From Curtobacterium caseinilyticum (GTDB lineage Bacteria > Actinomycetota > Actinomycetes > Actinomycetales > Microbacteriaceae), in the NCBI RefSeq assembly GCF_030363035.1, contig NZ_JAUCMN010000002.1, positions 372,001 through 436,000 on the forward strand: 64,000 bases of DNA, read 5' to 3'. Positions 39,131 through 48,193 of the stretch are shown here, in pieces. Each line of letters begins with the position of its first letter. Positions within the stretch are counted from its first letter, which is position 1. Below the pieces are notes generated by a model that saw only the letters and a program-made list of their open reading frames with translations, was not told the DNA's origin and did not search any database. A program made the translations under genes and the position numbers.

Positions 39131-39787
39131 ATGCCCGCGACACGGATCCACCTCGTCCGGCACGGCGAGGTCCACAACCCGGGGCGAGTGCTCTACGGCC
39201 GTCTGCCCGGCTTCGGCCTGAGCGACCTCGGCGCCCGGATGGCCGCCGCGTCGGCGACCGCGTGGCACGACGCCGGGGTCGACGTCCGTCGGATCGTCGC
39301 GTCGCCGCTCCAGCGCACGCAGGAGTCCGCCGCGCCGTGGTCCGCCGCGTACGGGCTCGACGTCTCGCTCGACGAGCGGCTCATCGAGCCGACGAACCGC
39401 TACGAGGGACAGCGCCCCGGCTTCACGAAGCGCTCGATCACCCGCCCGGGCGAGTGGCCGTGGATCGCGAACCCCTTCCGACCGAGCTGGGGCGAGGCGT
39501 ACGAGTCGATCGCGAACCGCATGCTCGCCGCGGTGGCGTCCGCGTGGGAGAGCGTCGACGACGGCGACGTCGTCCTGGTCAGCCACCAGCTGCCCATCTG
39601 GACCGTGCACCGCAAGCTCGCGGGGGAGCCGCTCTGGCACGACCCGCGCAAGCGTCGCTGCGACCTCTCCAGCATCACCACCCTCGAGCGTGTGCCCGCC
39701 ACCTCGTCCGGTCGGTTCACCGAGGTCGGGTACGCGGACCCCGCGCAGTCACTGCGTGCGTCCGCCGTCGACGAAGGAGCAGTCTGA
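39131..39787 (+). CDS. Histidine phosphatase (phosphoglycerate mutase-like) family protein
   Basis: 218 aa. Phospho-His motif IHLVRHGEVHNPGRVLYGR with the RHG catalytic triplet, IVASPLQRTQESAAPW with the second Arg, and VLVSHQLPIWTVHRKL with the late His. Substrate unknown; this gene commonly precedes the cytochrome c assembly genes in actinobacteria. Leaderless: TAGACT (39118-39123), 7 nt, ATG at 39131. Its stop shares a base with the next ATG, so it heads the ccd/res operon. Confidence 0.92.
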   Translation: MPATRIHLVRHGEVHNPGRVLYGRLPGFGLSDLGARMAAASATAWHDAGVDVRRIVASPLQRTQESAAPWSAAYGLDVSLDERLIEPTNRYEGQRPGFTKRSITRPGEWPWIANPFRPSWGEAYESIANRMLAAVASAWESVDDGDVVLVSHQLPIWTVHRKLAGEPLWHDPRKRRCDLSSITTLERVPATSSGRFTEVGYADPAQSLRASAVDEGAV

Positions 39788-40398
39788 TGACCACCCGGAC
39801 CCGGATCGCAGCCACCGCGGCCACGGTGGTGATCGCAGCCCTGGCGCTCGCCGGGTGCTCGTCCTCGAACGACGACCTGTCGCGACAGTACGGCAGCGGT
39901 ACGACCCAGAACTACATCTCCGGCACCGGCGCGGTGACCGAGGTCGCCGCCGACAAGCGTGCCGACCCGGTCGACTTCACGACGAAGGACACTAACGGCG
40001 ACACCGTCTCGGCGAAGGCCCTGCGCGGCAAGGTCGTCGTCCTCAACTTCTGGTACGCCGGCTGCCCGCCGTGCCGTGCCGAGGCGAAGTACCTGAACCA
40101 GGTCCACGACCAGTACGCCGACGACGACGTCGCCTTCGTGGGCGTCAACGTCCGCGACGAGGAAGGCACCGCCGCCGCGTTCGAGCGCACCTTCGGTGTC
40201 GACTACCCGACCGTGCTCGACGCCCGCGACGGCACGGTGCAGCTCGCGCTGTCCGGGCAGATCGCCCCGAACGCGGTCCCCGCGACCATCGTGCTCGACA
40301 AGCAGGGCCGTGTCGCCGCCCGCGTCCTCGGCGCGATCGACGGGAAGAGCATCCTGCAGACCCTCGTCGGGGACGAGCTCGACGGCAAGGCGTCCTGA
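39787..40398 (+). CDS. Lipoprotein thiol-disulfide oxidoreductase (TlpA/ResA-like)
   Basis: 203 aa. Lipoprotein signal with lipobox LALAGC (Cys24), then an extracellular thioredoxin-like domain: VVLNFWYAGCPPCRAEAKYL with a CPPC active site, cis-Pro in NAVPATIVLDKQGRV. It keeps the apocytochrome c CXXCH cysteines reduced before haem attachment, taking electrons from CcdA. Position ahead of ccdA, resB and resC supports this. Confidence 0.93.
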   Translation: MTTRTRIAATAATVVIAALALAGCSSSNDDLSRQYGSGTTQNYISGTGAVTEVAADKRADPVDFTTKDTNGDTVSAKALRGKVVVLNFWYAGCPPCRAEAKYLNQVHDQYADDDVAFVGVNVRDEEGTAAAFERTFGVDYPTVLDARDGTVQLALSGQIAPNAVPATIVLDKQGRVAARVLGAIDGKSILQTLVGDELDGKAS

Positions 40399-40401
40399 CC
40401 C

Positions 40402-41142
40402 GTGCCCGGCAACCCCTTCGCCGACGCGATCCTGAGCGGGCAGATGCTGGTGGCGCTGCCCGTCGCCGCCCTGGCCGGGCTCGTGTCGTTCCTGTCCCCG
40501 TGCGTGCTGCCGCTCGTGCCCGGCTACCTGGGCTACGTCGGGGGCATCGCCGAGGGCGGGCAGCGTCGGGGTCGTGTCGTGCTCGGCGTGGTGCTGTTCG
40601 TGCTCGGCTTCACGGCCGTGTTCGTCGCGTACACGACGGTCTTCGGCGCGCTCGGCTTCTGGCTCGTCCGCTGGCGGGACCTCATCACCCAGGTGCTCGG
40701 TGTCGTCGTGATCGCGATGGGGCTCGTCTTCATCGGACGGTTCACGTTCCTGCAGCGCACGATCAAGCCGTCGTGGACCCCCGCGACCGGCCTCGTCGGC
40801 GCGCCGCTGCTCGGCATCGTGTTCGGTCTGGGCTGGACCCCGTGCCTCGGGCCGACCCTCGCCGCGATCAACCTGCTCAGCGTCCAGTCGGGCAGTGCGT
40901 GGCAGGGCATGTGGCTCGGCGTCGCGTACTGCCTCGGCCTCGGCATCCCGTTCGTGCTCGTGGCGCTCGGCGCCGGCTGGGCGACCGGCGCGATCCGCGC
41001 CGTCAAGCGCCACATGCGCACCGTCAACATCATCGGAGGAGCGATCCTGATCGTCATCGGTCTGCTCATGGTCACCGGCATCTGGTCGGCCGTCATGTCG
41101 AGCGTCGGGGCGGTGATCCAGAGCTTTGTCCCCGCGGTCTGA
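40402..41142 (+). CDS. ccdA: Cytochrome c biogenesis protein CcdA
   Basis: 246 aa, GTG at 40402, 3 bp after the previous stop. Six membrane segments; the two redox Cys lie in FLSPCVLPLVPGYLGYVGG and LGWTPCLGPTLAAINLL, which mirror each other as in all CcdA. Moves reducing power from cytoplasmic thioredoxin to the TlpA-like protein outside. Downstream resB may start within its last codons. Confidence 0.95.
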   Translation: MPGNPFADAILSGQMLVALPVAALAGLVSFLSPCVLPLVPGYLGYVGGIAEGGQRRGRVVLGVVLFVLGFTAVFVAYTTVFGALGFWLVRWRDLITQVLGVVVIAMGLVFIGRFTFLQRTIKPSWTPATGLVGAPLLGIVFGLGWTPCLGPTLAAINLLSVQSGSAWQGMWLGVAYCLGLGIPFVLVALGAGWATGAIRAVKRHMRTVNIIGGAILIVIGLLMVTGIWSAVMSSVGAVIQSFVPAV

Positions 41143-42889
41143 GCACGACGCCACCCCCGAGCATCCGGACGCCGGACGAGCACCCGTGGACGACACGACC
41201 TCGGGCGCCGACCCGATGCGTCCGTCCGACCACGTCGACAGCGCCGTGCCGACGGCCGGCGGAGACGACGGCCCGACGCAGCCGAAGCTCGGGTTCACCG
41301 GCTACGTCCGCTTCTTCTGGCGCCAGCTGACGAGCATGCGCACCGCGCTCTTCCTGCTCATGCTCCTGGCGCTGGCCGCGATCCCCGGCTCGCTCGTGCC
41401 GCAGCGCACCGCCGACCCCAACGGCGTGGTGCAGTACAAGGCGGACCACCCGCAGCTCTTCCCGGTGCTCGACACCCTGCAGGTCTTCGACACCTACACC
41501 TCGGTGTGGTTCTCCGCGATCTACCTGCTGCTCTTCGTGTCGCTCATCGGCTGCATCGTCCCGCGCACGAAGCACCACTGGCAGGCGCTCCGGACGCGAC
41601 CTCCGAGGACGCCGGTGCGCCTCGGCCGACTGGCCGGCTACCGGTCCGTCCCGGTGGACGCCGACGCACTGTCCGGGACCAGCACGACGGGCGTGACCGT
41701 CGCGGCGGACGCGACCACGAGCCTCCCGTCCGTCGATGACGCCGTGACCCGCGCGGCGACCGTGCTCAAGCGCTCCGGGTACCGCGTCGAGCGGTTCGGC
41801 GACTCGGTGAGCGCGGAGCGCGGGTACCTGCGCGAGACCGGCAACCTCGTCTTCCACGCCGCGCTCGTCGGCGTGCTCGTAGCCGTCGGGCTCGGCGGCG
41901 GCTTCAGCTACACCGGGCAGCGGCTGCTCGTCGAGGGACAGACGTTCTCGAACGTGCTCGGCTCGTACGACTCGTTCAACCCGGGTCGGTGGTTCGAGCA
42001 GTCGGACCTGAAGGGCTACAACCTCACGCTCGACAAGTTCACGACGACCTACGAGGAGAAGAACCTCGACGCGCTCGGGCAGGCGCTCGACTACTCCGCC
42101 ACGGTCACGAGCCGCGAGAAGGGTGGGCCGGCGAAGACCAGCCGCATCGGCGTGAACGACCCACTGTCCGTCGGCGGGACGAACGTCTACCTGCTCGGCA
42201 ACGGGTACGCGATGCAGGTCACCGTGCGGGACGGCAAGGGCGACGTGGCGTTCCAGGACGTCGTCCCGTTCCTGCCCGAGGACGCGAACTACACCTCGAC
42301 CGGCGTCATCAAGGTGCCGGACGCGTCGCCGTCGCAGCTCGGCCTGGTCGGCTTCTTCTACCCGACCGCCTCGAAGCTGTCGACCGGCGCGTTCGCGAGC
42401 GCCTACCCCGACGCGCAGAACCCGCTGCTGACGCTGCAGGTCTACCGCGGCGACCTCGGACTCGACAGCGGCGTCCCGCAGAGCGTCTACTCGCTGGACA
42501 CCAGCGGTCTCGAGCAGATCGCCGGTCGGCAGTCGAAGACGGCGAGCATCGAGCTCGAGCCCGGTCAGACCAAGACGCTCCCGGACGGCACGGGGTCGAT
42601 CACCTTCGACGGCGTGAAGCGGTACGTCTCCCTCGACGTGCACCACGACCCGTCGCAGCTCTTCGTCGCCGGGTTCGCCGTGCTGGCGGTGCTCGGCCTG
42701 CTCACGTCGCTGTTCGTCCCGCGCCGTCGCGTGTGGGTGAAGGCCGTCCCTCGTCGGGGCGCGGAGCACGGCGAGTACGACCTGGAGTACGCCGGCCTGG
42801 CGCGCGGCGAGGACCCCAACCTCGAGCGCGCCGTCGACGACATCGCCCGCCGGCACCTGTCGGACCTCGGAGTTAGGATTCCTGCGTGA
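41126..42889 (+). CDS. resB: Cytochrome c biogenesis protein ResB (System II)
   Basis: 587 aa if started at TTG 41126, overlapping ccdA by 17 nt; GTG 41186 or ATG 41216 would shorten a poorly conserved lead. ResB/Ccs1 features: FWRQLTSMRTALFLLMLLALAAIPGSLVPQR, DVYTS-type FDTYTSVWFSAIYLLLFVSLIGCIVPR, large extracellular domain, and C-terminal TM FVAGFAVLAVLGLL. With ResC forms the haem lyase. Residues ~194-203 (41704-41734) are encoded by a stretch 28/31 identical to the right half of palindrome copy D, inside a variable linker. Confidence 0.92.
   Translation: MSPRSEHDATPEHPDAGRAPVDDTTSGADPMRPSDHVDSAVPTAGGDDGPTQPKLGFTGYVRFFWRQLTSMRTALFLLMLLALAAIPGSLVPQRTADPNGVVQYKADHPQLFPVLDTLQVFDTYTSVWFSAIYLLLFVSLIGCIVPRTKHHWQALRTRPPRTPVRLGRLAGYRSVPVDADALSGTSTTGVTVAADATTSLPSVDDAVTRAATVLKRSGYRVERFGDSVSAERGYLRETGNLVFHAALVGVLVAVGLGGGFSYTGQRLLVEGQTFSNVLGSYDSFNPGRWFEQSDLKGYNLTLDKFTTTYEEKNLDALGQALDYSATVTSREKGGPAKTSRIGVNDPLSVGGTNVYLLGNGYAMQVTVRDGKGDVAFQDVVPFLPEDANYTSTGVIKVPDASPSQLGLVGFFYPTASKLSTGAFASAYPDAQNPLLTLQVYRGDLGLDSGVPQSVYSLDTSGLEQIAGRQSKTASIELEPGQTKTLPDGTGSITFDGVKRYVSLDVHHDPSQLFVAGFAVLAVLGLLTSLFVPRRRVWVKAVPRRGAEHGEYDLEYAGLARGEDPNLERAVDDIARRHLSDLGVRIPA
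41704..41734. repeat. Palindrome-family half copy inside resB
   Basis: 31 bases ending GCCTCCCGTCCGTC match the right half of copy D (30923-30953) at 28 of 31 positions, by direct comparison. Confidence 0.55.
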
Positions 42890-43878
42890 ACCCGGACATG
42901 ACGACCAACCTCGCGACCTACTCGGTCGTCCTGACGTACTCCGCGATGGCGGTCTACGTCGTCGCGTTCATCTCGTTCGCACTCGACATGGCGAAGCGCT
43001 CGGGTCAGGTGACCGCAGCAGCCGGGGGCGCGGCGGCTGCGCCCGAGGAGCGCACCGTCGCGACGGTGCAGGGCGGGACGGTCGTGCTCGAGAAGGTGGC
43101 CACGACGTCCGGCCGGTCGGGCGGTGGCGGGACCAAGTTCGAGCGCGTCGGCATGGCCATGACGATCCTCGCGCTCGTGCTGCACGTCGGCGCCACCGTG
43201 CTCCGGGGCATCGCGGCCGATCGCGTGCCGTGGGGCAACATGTTCGAGTTCTCGCTGACCGGCACGGCGCTCATCACGCTGATCTTCCTGCTCGTGCAGT
43301 TCTGGCAGAACCTGAAGTTCCTCGGTGTCTTCATCACCGGCCTGACGATCATCCTGCTCGGCATCGCAACGGTGAACTACTGGGTGCCCGTCGTCCCGCT
43401 GCAGCCCGCGCTGCAGTCCTACTGGCTCGTCATCCACGTCTTCGTGGCGATCGCCGGCACGGGCTTCTTCGCCCTGGGCGCGGGCCTCGCGGTCGCGCAG
43501 CTCGTGCAGACGTACCGCCAGGGTCGTCCGGTCTCGAAGCAGCTCCGCTTCATGGAGACCCTGCCCGACGCCGACCGGCTCGAGGTCCTGACCTACCGCG
43601 TCCTGCTCGTCGGCTTCGTGCTCTGGACCTTCACGCTCATCGCGGGTGCGATCTGGGCCGAGCGGGCCTGGGGTCGGTACTGGGGGTGGGACACCAAGGA
43701 GGTCTGGACCTTCATCATCTGGGTCGTCTACGCCGGGTACATCCACGCGCGTGCGACCCGCGGCTGGCGTGGTGCCCGCTCGTCGTGGTTGGCGCTCATC
43801 GGCTTCGCGGCCGTGATGTTCAACTTCTCCGTCGTGAACGTGTTCTTCAAGGGCCTGCACAGCTACTCGGGCCTGTGA
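42886..43878 (+). CDS. ccsB: Cytochrome c biogenesis protein ResC/CcsB (System II)
   Basis: 330 aa, GTG at 42886 overlapping resB by 4 nt. The haem-handling tryptophan-rich motif is intact: AWGRYWGWDTKEVWTFIIWVVYAGYIHAR, with external His residues in VIHVFVAIAGTGFF and NVFFKGLHSYSGL. Exports haem and, with ResB, attaches it to CXXCH. A TAGGAT hexamer at 42874-42879, 6 nt before the GTG and inside resB, may give an extra leaderless transcript. Confidence 0.94.
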   Translation: MNPDMTTNLATYSVVLTYSAMAVYVVAFISFALDMAKRSGQVTAAAGGAAAAPEERTVATVQGGTVVLEKVATTSGRSGGGGTKFERVGMAMTILALVLHVGATVLRGIAADRVPWGNMFEFSLTGTALITLIFLLVQFWQNLKFLGVFITGLTIILLGIATVNYWVPVVPLQPALQSYWLVIHVFVAIAGTGFFALGAGLAVAQLVQTYRQGRPVSKQLRFMETLPDADRLEVLTYRVLLVGFVLWTFTLIAGAIWAERAWGRYWGWDTKEVWTFIIWVVYAGYIHARATRGWRGARSSWLALIGFAAVMFNFSVVNVFFKGLHSYSGL

Positions 43879-44184
43879 ACCCCTGACCGGTCGCGTCGTC
43901 GACGCGACCGCGTCCGGACGGGAGGCACGGTGCCAGCTGGCACCGTGCCTCCCGTCCGGTCCGGCGCTCGGTGGCGGTTGCCGGGGCGCTGTCGTCGGGC
44001 TGTGGCACTTGCTGTGTCCCTGGCTGAGGCCCTGGCTGTGGCCGGTCGGGCGCAGCGAGTGCGCACGATCCGTCACGCTCGGCGCTCCGCGCCGACGGTT
44101 CCCGCCCGCTGCGCGGACGTGAGCGGCAGGTCCTGCCCGTTCGCGCCCGTCCGGCGCTGTCGAGCCGAGCGCCAGGCGGTGTCG
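43879..44184. other. 306-bp spacer between resC and menC
   Basis: Holds a 10-bp hairpin (43888-43910) and palindrome copy E (43914-43959), together terminating the convergent genes. The remaining ~225 bp shows no gene that I can support. Confidence 0.65.
43914..43959. repeat. Dispersed GGACGGGAGGC palindrome, copy E
   Basis: A perfect 46-bp palindrome (21-bp arms around AGCT) with the family arms CCGGACGGGAGGC and complement. Lies between convergent resC and menC. Confidence 0.87.
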
Positions 44185-45165
44185 TCAGGCTGCGGCGAGC
44201 AGCGCGTGCACGCGCTCCAGGCGGGCGAGCCACCACGCCCTGCGCTCCGGCGACGCCGCGTTCCGTTCGAGCAGGTCCCGTGCGACCTCGACGCGCCGCA
44301 CCCGCACGCGCCCGTCCTCCGGCAGCAGGGGTGACGTGGTCACGTCGGCCGTGAACATCGCCGCCGTGCCGAGGCCCGCCGCGTACCCGGGGCTCATCGC
44401 CGCCGCGGCCAGGAACGCTCCCATGCCGAGTCCCACCGAGGTGTCGAGCGCGCTGGACACCACGCACGGCAGACCGGCCCCGGCGACGACGGCCTGTGCC
44501 GCGGTCACGCCACCGAGCGGCTGCGCCTTGACGACGAGCACGTCCGCAGCACCCGCGCGGGCGACCGCGAGCGGTTCCGAGGCCTTCCGGACGCTCTCGT
44601 CCGCGGCGATCGCCACGCCGAGGCCCGCGATCCGGGTGCGCAGCGCCGCGAGCTCCGGCACCGTCCGGCACGGCTGCTCGGCGTACTGCAGCCCGTGGGG
44701 TGCCAGGCGTTCCAGGGCGACGGTGGCCTGGTCGACCGACCACAGCCCGTTCGCGTCGACACGGACGGCTGCCTCCGCTCCCATCACCCGGCGCACCTCG
44801 GCGACCCGTGCGACGTCGTCGTCGATGGTAGTGCCGGGCTCGGCGACCTTGACCTTCGCGGTCGTGCAGCCCGGGTAGCGCGCCAGGAGGGCGGCGACGT
44901 CGTCGGGCGCGACCGCCGGGACCGTCGCGTTCACCGGGACCGAGTCCACGGTCGGTTCGTGGTCGGTCCAGCCGAAGTCGACAGCGGCCCGGAGCCAGGC
45001 GACCGACTCGGCGTCGTCGTACTCGACGAACGGCGAGAACTCGGTCCAGCCCGCCGGGCCGCGGAGCACGAGGGCCTCACGGACGGTGATGCCGCGGAAC
45101 CGGACGCGCATCGGCAGGGCGACGACGTGGGCGTCGGCGGTCAGGTCGTCGAGATCGGGGAGCAC
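44185..45165 (-). CDS. menC: o-Succinylbenzoate synthase
   Basis: 326 aa from GTG at 45165 with GGGAGGATGGGGT upstream. Enolase-superfamily dehydratase of menaquinone synthesis (SHCHC to OSB). Catalytic set: TAKVKVAE (KxK), VRVDANGLWS (Asp), YAEQPCRTV (Glu), AIAADESVR (Asp) and VLVVKAQPLGG (Lys). Encoded opposite to the other men genes between resC and menB. Short relative to E. coli MenC but normal for actinobacteria. Confidence 0.92.
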   Translation of the reverse strand: MLPDLDDLTADAHVVALPMRVRFRGITVREALVLRGPAGWTEFSPFVEYDDAESVAWLRAAVDFGWTDHEPTVDSVPVNATVPAVAPDDVAALLARYPGCTTAKVKVAEPGTTIDDDVARVAEVRRVMGAEAAVRVDANGLWSVDQATVALERLAPHGLQYAEQPCRTVPELAALRTRIAGLGVAIAADESVRKASEPLAVARAGAADVLVVKAQPLGGVTAAQAVVAGAGLPCVVSSALDTSVGLGMGAFLAAAAMSPGYAAGLGTAAMFTADVTTSPLLPEDGRVRVRRVEVARDLLERNAASPERRAWWLARLERVHALLAAA

Positions 45166-45444
45166 ACCCCATCCTCCCGCAGGTGAGCCGACGGCGGGGC
45201 GACGGTGCGCCGACGCCGGGCCGACGGTGCGCCGACGGCGACCTGGCGCGCAGCGCGCCGCGGCCGAGACGACCCGGCCGAGCCGCGGCCGGGTCGTGCC
45301 GGCCCGACGTGCCCAGCGCACGCGCTGGTTCCTCGGAGCCGACCGCCAGCGCCGGGCACTAGCATGCACCGGTCGGCGCAGCGTCGGCTCCGCCGTGGGG
45401 GACCTCGCGGCACGACCGTGGACGACCGAGGAGAGGGAGGGCCG

Positions 45445-46050
45445 GTGGCGTCGGATCCGCAGCAGCGCGGCCAGCGAACGGGCGGCCCCTCCTCGAACGA
45501 GGTCCAGCGGGCAGCAGCAGCGCAACGCGCAGCGGCGCAGCGCCAGGCCGCCCAGCGTCAGGCCGCCCAGCGCGCCGCGGCGCAGCGGTCGACGGCACAG
45601 CGTCCGGCGCCCGGCTCGGCAGCGCAGCGCGCGGCATCCCCGTCGACGGCGCGGGCCCGCACCGCGGGCTCCGGGACCAGCTCGACGGGTGACTTCGAAC
45701 GCCTGATGGAACGCGGCACGGTCGACACCCGGACGCTCCGACAGGCCGAACGCCGGCGCCGGAACCCGATCACGGGCAAGATCGCCCTCGGCCTCGCGGT
45801 GGTCTCCGCCGCGGTCGACGCCAGCGCGTTCGCCGTCTTCATGGGCGGGGACACGACCTTCGCGTTCGGCATCTGCTTCGTCGTCGTCTTCCTCACCCTG
45901 ATCGCGGCGGTGCTCGGCTTCATCGCGGCGGTCGGCTCGTTCGGCCGCTGGTACGGCGCGGCCGGCGTCGTCCTGGCGTTCTTCGCGAACCCGGTCATCC
46001 TCATCGTGCTGCTCGTGGTCGTCGCCCCGGAGGCCCTGACCGGCATGTAG
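45445..46050 (+). CDS. Hypothetical membrane protein with QRAAAQ-rich N-terminus
   Basis: 201 aa from GTG at 45445 (GAGGGAGGGCCG upstream; another in-frame GTG at 45418). Residues ~20-65 are a low-complexity Gln/Arg/Ala tract, repeating QRAAAQRQAAQ, then FERLMERGTVDTRTLRQAERRRRNPITGK, and three membrane segments, the last ending VVVAPEALTGM. The N-terminal tract is cytoplasmic and basic. No family recognised. Sits between menC and menB, 21 bp before menB. Confidence 0.68.
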   Translation: MASDPQQRGQRTGGPSSNEVQRAAAAQRAAAQRQAAQRQAAQRAAAQRSTAQRPAPGSAAQRAASPSTARARTAGSGTSSTGDFERLMERGTVDTRTLRQAERRRRNPITGKIALGLAVVSAAVDASAFAVFMGGDTTFAFGICFVVVFLTLIAAVLGFIAAVGSFGRWYGAAGVVLAFFANPVILIVLLVVVAPEALTGM

Positions 46051-46071
46051 CCGAGCGGTACGGTGGGGGGC

Positions 46072-47001
46072 ATGGCTGCTCCCGTCTCCGACCTGTTCGA
46101 CCCCGACGTGTGGACCGCGGCCCCGGTCGCGGAGCAGTTCACCGACATCACGTACCACAAGCACGTGTCGCAGGGCATCGTCCGGGTCGCGTTCGACCGC
46201 CCCGAGGTGCGCAACGCGTTCCGTCCCCGCACCGTCGACGAGCTGTACCGTGCCCTCGACGACGCCCGTCAGGACCCCCGCGTCGGCGTCGTCCTGCTCA
46301 CCGGCAACGGCCCGAGCCCGAAGGACGGCGGATGGGCGTTCTGCTCCGGCGGCGACCAGCGCATCCGCGGCCGCAGCGGCTACCAGTACGTCGGCGACGA
46401 GGGTGCCCCGCCCGAGGGGGTCGACCCGGCCGCCGCCCAGGCGTCGATGGGCCGCCTGCACATCCTCGAGGTCCAGCGGCTCATCCGCATGATGCCCAAG
46501 GTCGTCATCGCGGTGGTGCCGGGCTGGGCGGCCGGCGGCGGGCACTCCCTGCACGCCATCTGCGACCTCACCATCGCGAGCGCCGAGCACGGCCGCTTCA
46601 AGCAGACCGACGCCGACGTGGGCTCCTTCGACGGCGGCTACGGCAGTGCGTACTACGCGCGGCAGATCGGGCAGAAGCTGGCGCGCGAGGTCTTCTTCCT
46701 CGCCGAGGAGTACTCCGCCCAGCGCGCGTACGAGATGGGGGCCGTCAACAAGGTGGTGCCGCACGCCGACCTCGAGCGCGAGGCACTCCGCTGGGGCGAG
46801 ACGATCCTCGGCAAGTCGCCGACCGCGATCCGGATGCTCAAGTACGCCTTCAACGCGGTCGACGACGGCATGGTCGGCCAGCAGGTCTTCGCGGGCGAGG
46901 CGACCCGCCTCGCCTACGGCACCGACGAGGCCGTCGAGGGCCGTGACTCCTTCCTGCAGAAGCGCGACCCCGACTGGACCGCGTTCCCGTGGCACTACTG
47001 A
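46072..47001 (+). CDS. menB: 1,4-dihydroxy-2-naphthoyl-CoA synthase
   Basis: 309 aa. Crotonase-fold ring-closing enzyme of menaquinone synthesis. RVAFDRPEVRNAFRPRTVDELY, WAFCSGGDQRIRGRSGYQYV (oxyanion hole and CoA loop), GWAAGGGHSLHAICDLTIAS, and TDADVGSFDGGYGSAYYARQIG carry the MenB-specific pattern; C-terminal FLQKRDPDWTAFPWHY is typical. Leaderless: TACGGT (46059-46064), 7 nt, ATG. Confidence 0.97.
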   Translation: MAAPVSDLFDPDVWTAAPVAEQFTDITYHKHVSQGIVRVAFDRPEVRNAFRPRTVDELYRALDDARQDPRVGVVLLTGNGPSPKDGGWAFCSGGDQRIRGRSGYQYVGDEGAPPEGVDPAAAQASMGRLHILEVQRLIRMMPKVVIAVVPGWAAGGGHSLHAICDLTIASAEHGRFKQTDADVGSFDGGYGSAYYARQIGQKLAREVFFLAEEYSAQRAYEMGAVNKVVPHADLEREALRWGETILGKSPTAIRMLKYAFNAVDDGMVGQQVFAGEATRLAYGTDEAVEGRDSFLQKRDPDWTAFPWHY

Positions 47002-47017
47002 CGACCGAGCGCTCCCG

Positions 47018-48169
47018 GTGACCCGCCCCCTGGTCGCGCTGGGCGCGTCCGACCCGATGGTCGTGCTGCGCGGCCTGGAGGCTGCGCTCGCCGGCGGCCC
47101 CGCGCTCCTGCCCGTCGCCGAGGGGGCTCCCGCCCTGCCGTCGCCCGCTCCGGCGCACGTCGCGCAGCGGGTCGCCCTGGTGGTCGAGACGAGCGGGTCC
47201 ACCGGCACCGGCAAGCGCGTGGCCCTGTCCGCCGACGCGCTCCTCGCCGGAGCGGCGGCGGCCGACGCCGCGCTCGGCGGTGCCGGCCGCTGGGTCCTCG
47301 CGCTGCCGACGCACTACATCGCCGGCATCAACGTCCTGACGCGGTCGATCACCTCGGGCACGACGCCCGTCGTCGTGCCGCCGGGACACTTCGACGCGCG
47401 GGCACTCGCCGAGGCGGTCGACCGGCTCGACGTCGGCCCCGAGGCCCCGAGGCGGTACACCTCGCTCGTCCCCGTCCAGCTGGCCCGCGTGCTCGACGAC
47501 CCCGTCGCGACGGCGGCCGCCACTCGGTTCGACGCCGTCCTGGTCGGAGGGCAGGCGACCCCGGCCCCGCTCCGGCGCCGTGCCCTCGATGCCGGCGTCC
47601 GCGTCGTCACCACCTACGGCGCGAGCGAGACGAGCGGCGGGTGCGTCTACGACGGCACGCCGTTCGGCACCGTGCGCACGGCGCTCGTCGACGGTGCGCT
47701 CGAACTCGCCGGACCGATGCTCGCCGAGGGCTACCTCGACGACCCGGAGCGCACCGCCCGGACCTTCACGGAACGCGACGGGCACCGCTGGTACCGCACC
47801 GGCGACGCCGCGACCACCGGTGCGGACGGACGACTCCAGGTGCTCGGACGCCTCGACGACGTCATCGTGTCCGGCGGTGAGAAGGTGCCGCTCGGTGCCG
47901 TGGAACGCCTGGTGCGCGAGCTGCCCGGACAGGACGCCGCCGTGGTGACGCGTCGGGCCTCGGGGGAGTGGGGCGAGGTGCCGGTCGTCGTCACCGAGCG
48001 CGCGCTCGACCTCGACACGGTCCGTGCGCACGTCGGCGGGGCACTGGGCCGTGCCGCGCGCCCGGCCGACGTCCTGGTCGTCGACGCGCTGCCCGTGCTC
48101 GCCTCGGGCAAACCCGACCGCCGGGCCGTCCGCACCATCGCCGACCCGGACGGCGCACCGACCGCGTAG
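47018..48169 (+). CDS. menE: o-Succinylbenzoate-CoA ligase (short AMP-binding enzyme)
   Basis: 383 aa from GTG at 47018, 16 bp after menB. Acyl-CoA synthetase/ANL fold: phosphate loop VVETSGSTGTGKRVALS, YGASETSGGCVYDG (A5), GYLDDPERTARTF, WYRTGDA, RLDDVIVSGGEKVPLGAVERLV, and catalytic Lys in LASGKPDRRAVR. Shorter than E. coli MenE (451 aa) because the N-terminal segment is reduced, as in other actinobacteria. Follows menB in the same transcript. Confidence 0.93.
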   Translation: MTRPLVALGASDPMVVLRGLEAALAGGPALLPVAEGAPALPSPAPAHVAQRVALVVETSGSTGTGKRVALSADALLAGAAAADAALGGAGRWVLALPTHYIAGINVLTRSITSGTTPVVVPPGHFDARALAEAVDRLDVGPEAPRRYTSLVPVQLARVLDDPVATAAATRFDAVLVGGQATPAPLRRRALDAGVRVVTTYGASETSGGCVYDGTPFGTVRTALVDGALELAGPMLAEGYLDDPERTARTFTERDGHRWYRTGDAATTGADGRLQVLGRLDDVIVSGGEKVPLGAVERLVRELPGQDAAVVTRRASGEWGEVPVVVTERALDLDTVRAHVGGALGRAARPADVLVVDALPVLASGKPDRRAVRTIADPDGAPTA

Positions 48170-48193
48170 CCAGCGCGGATACGATGGTCGGCC

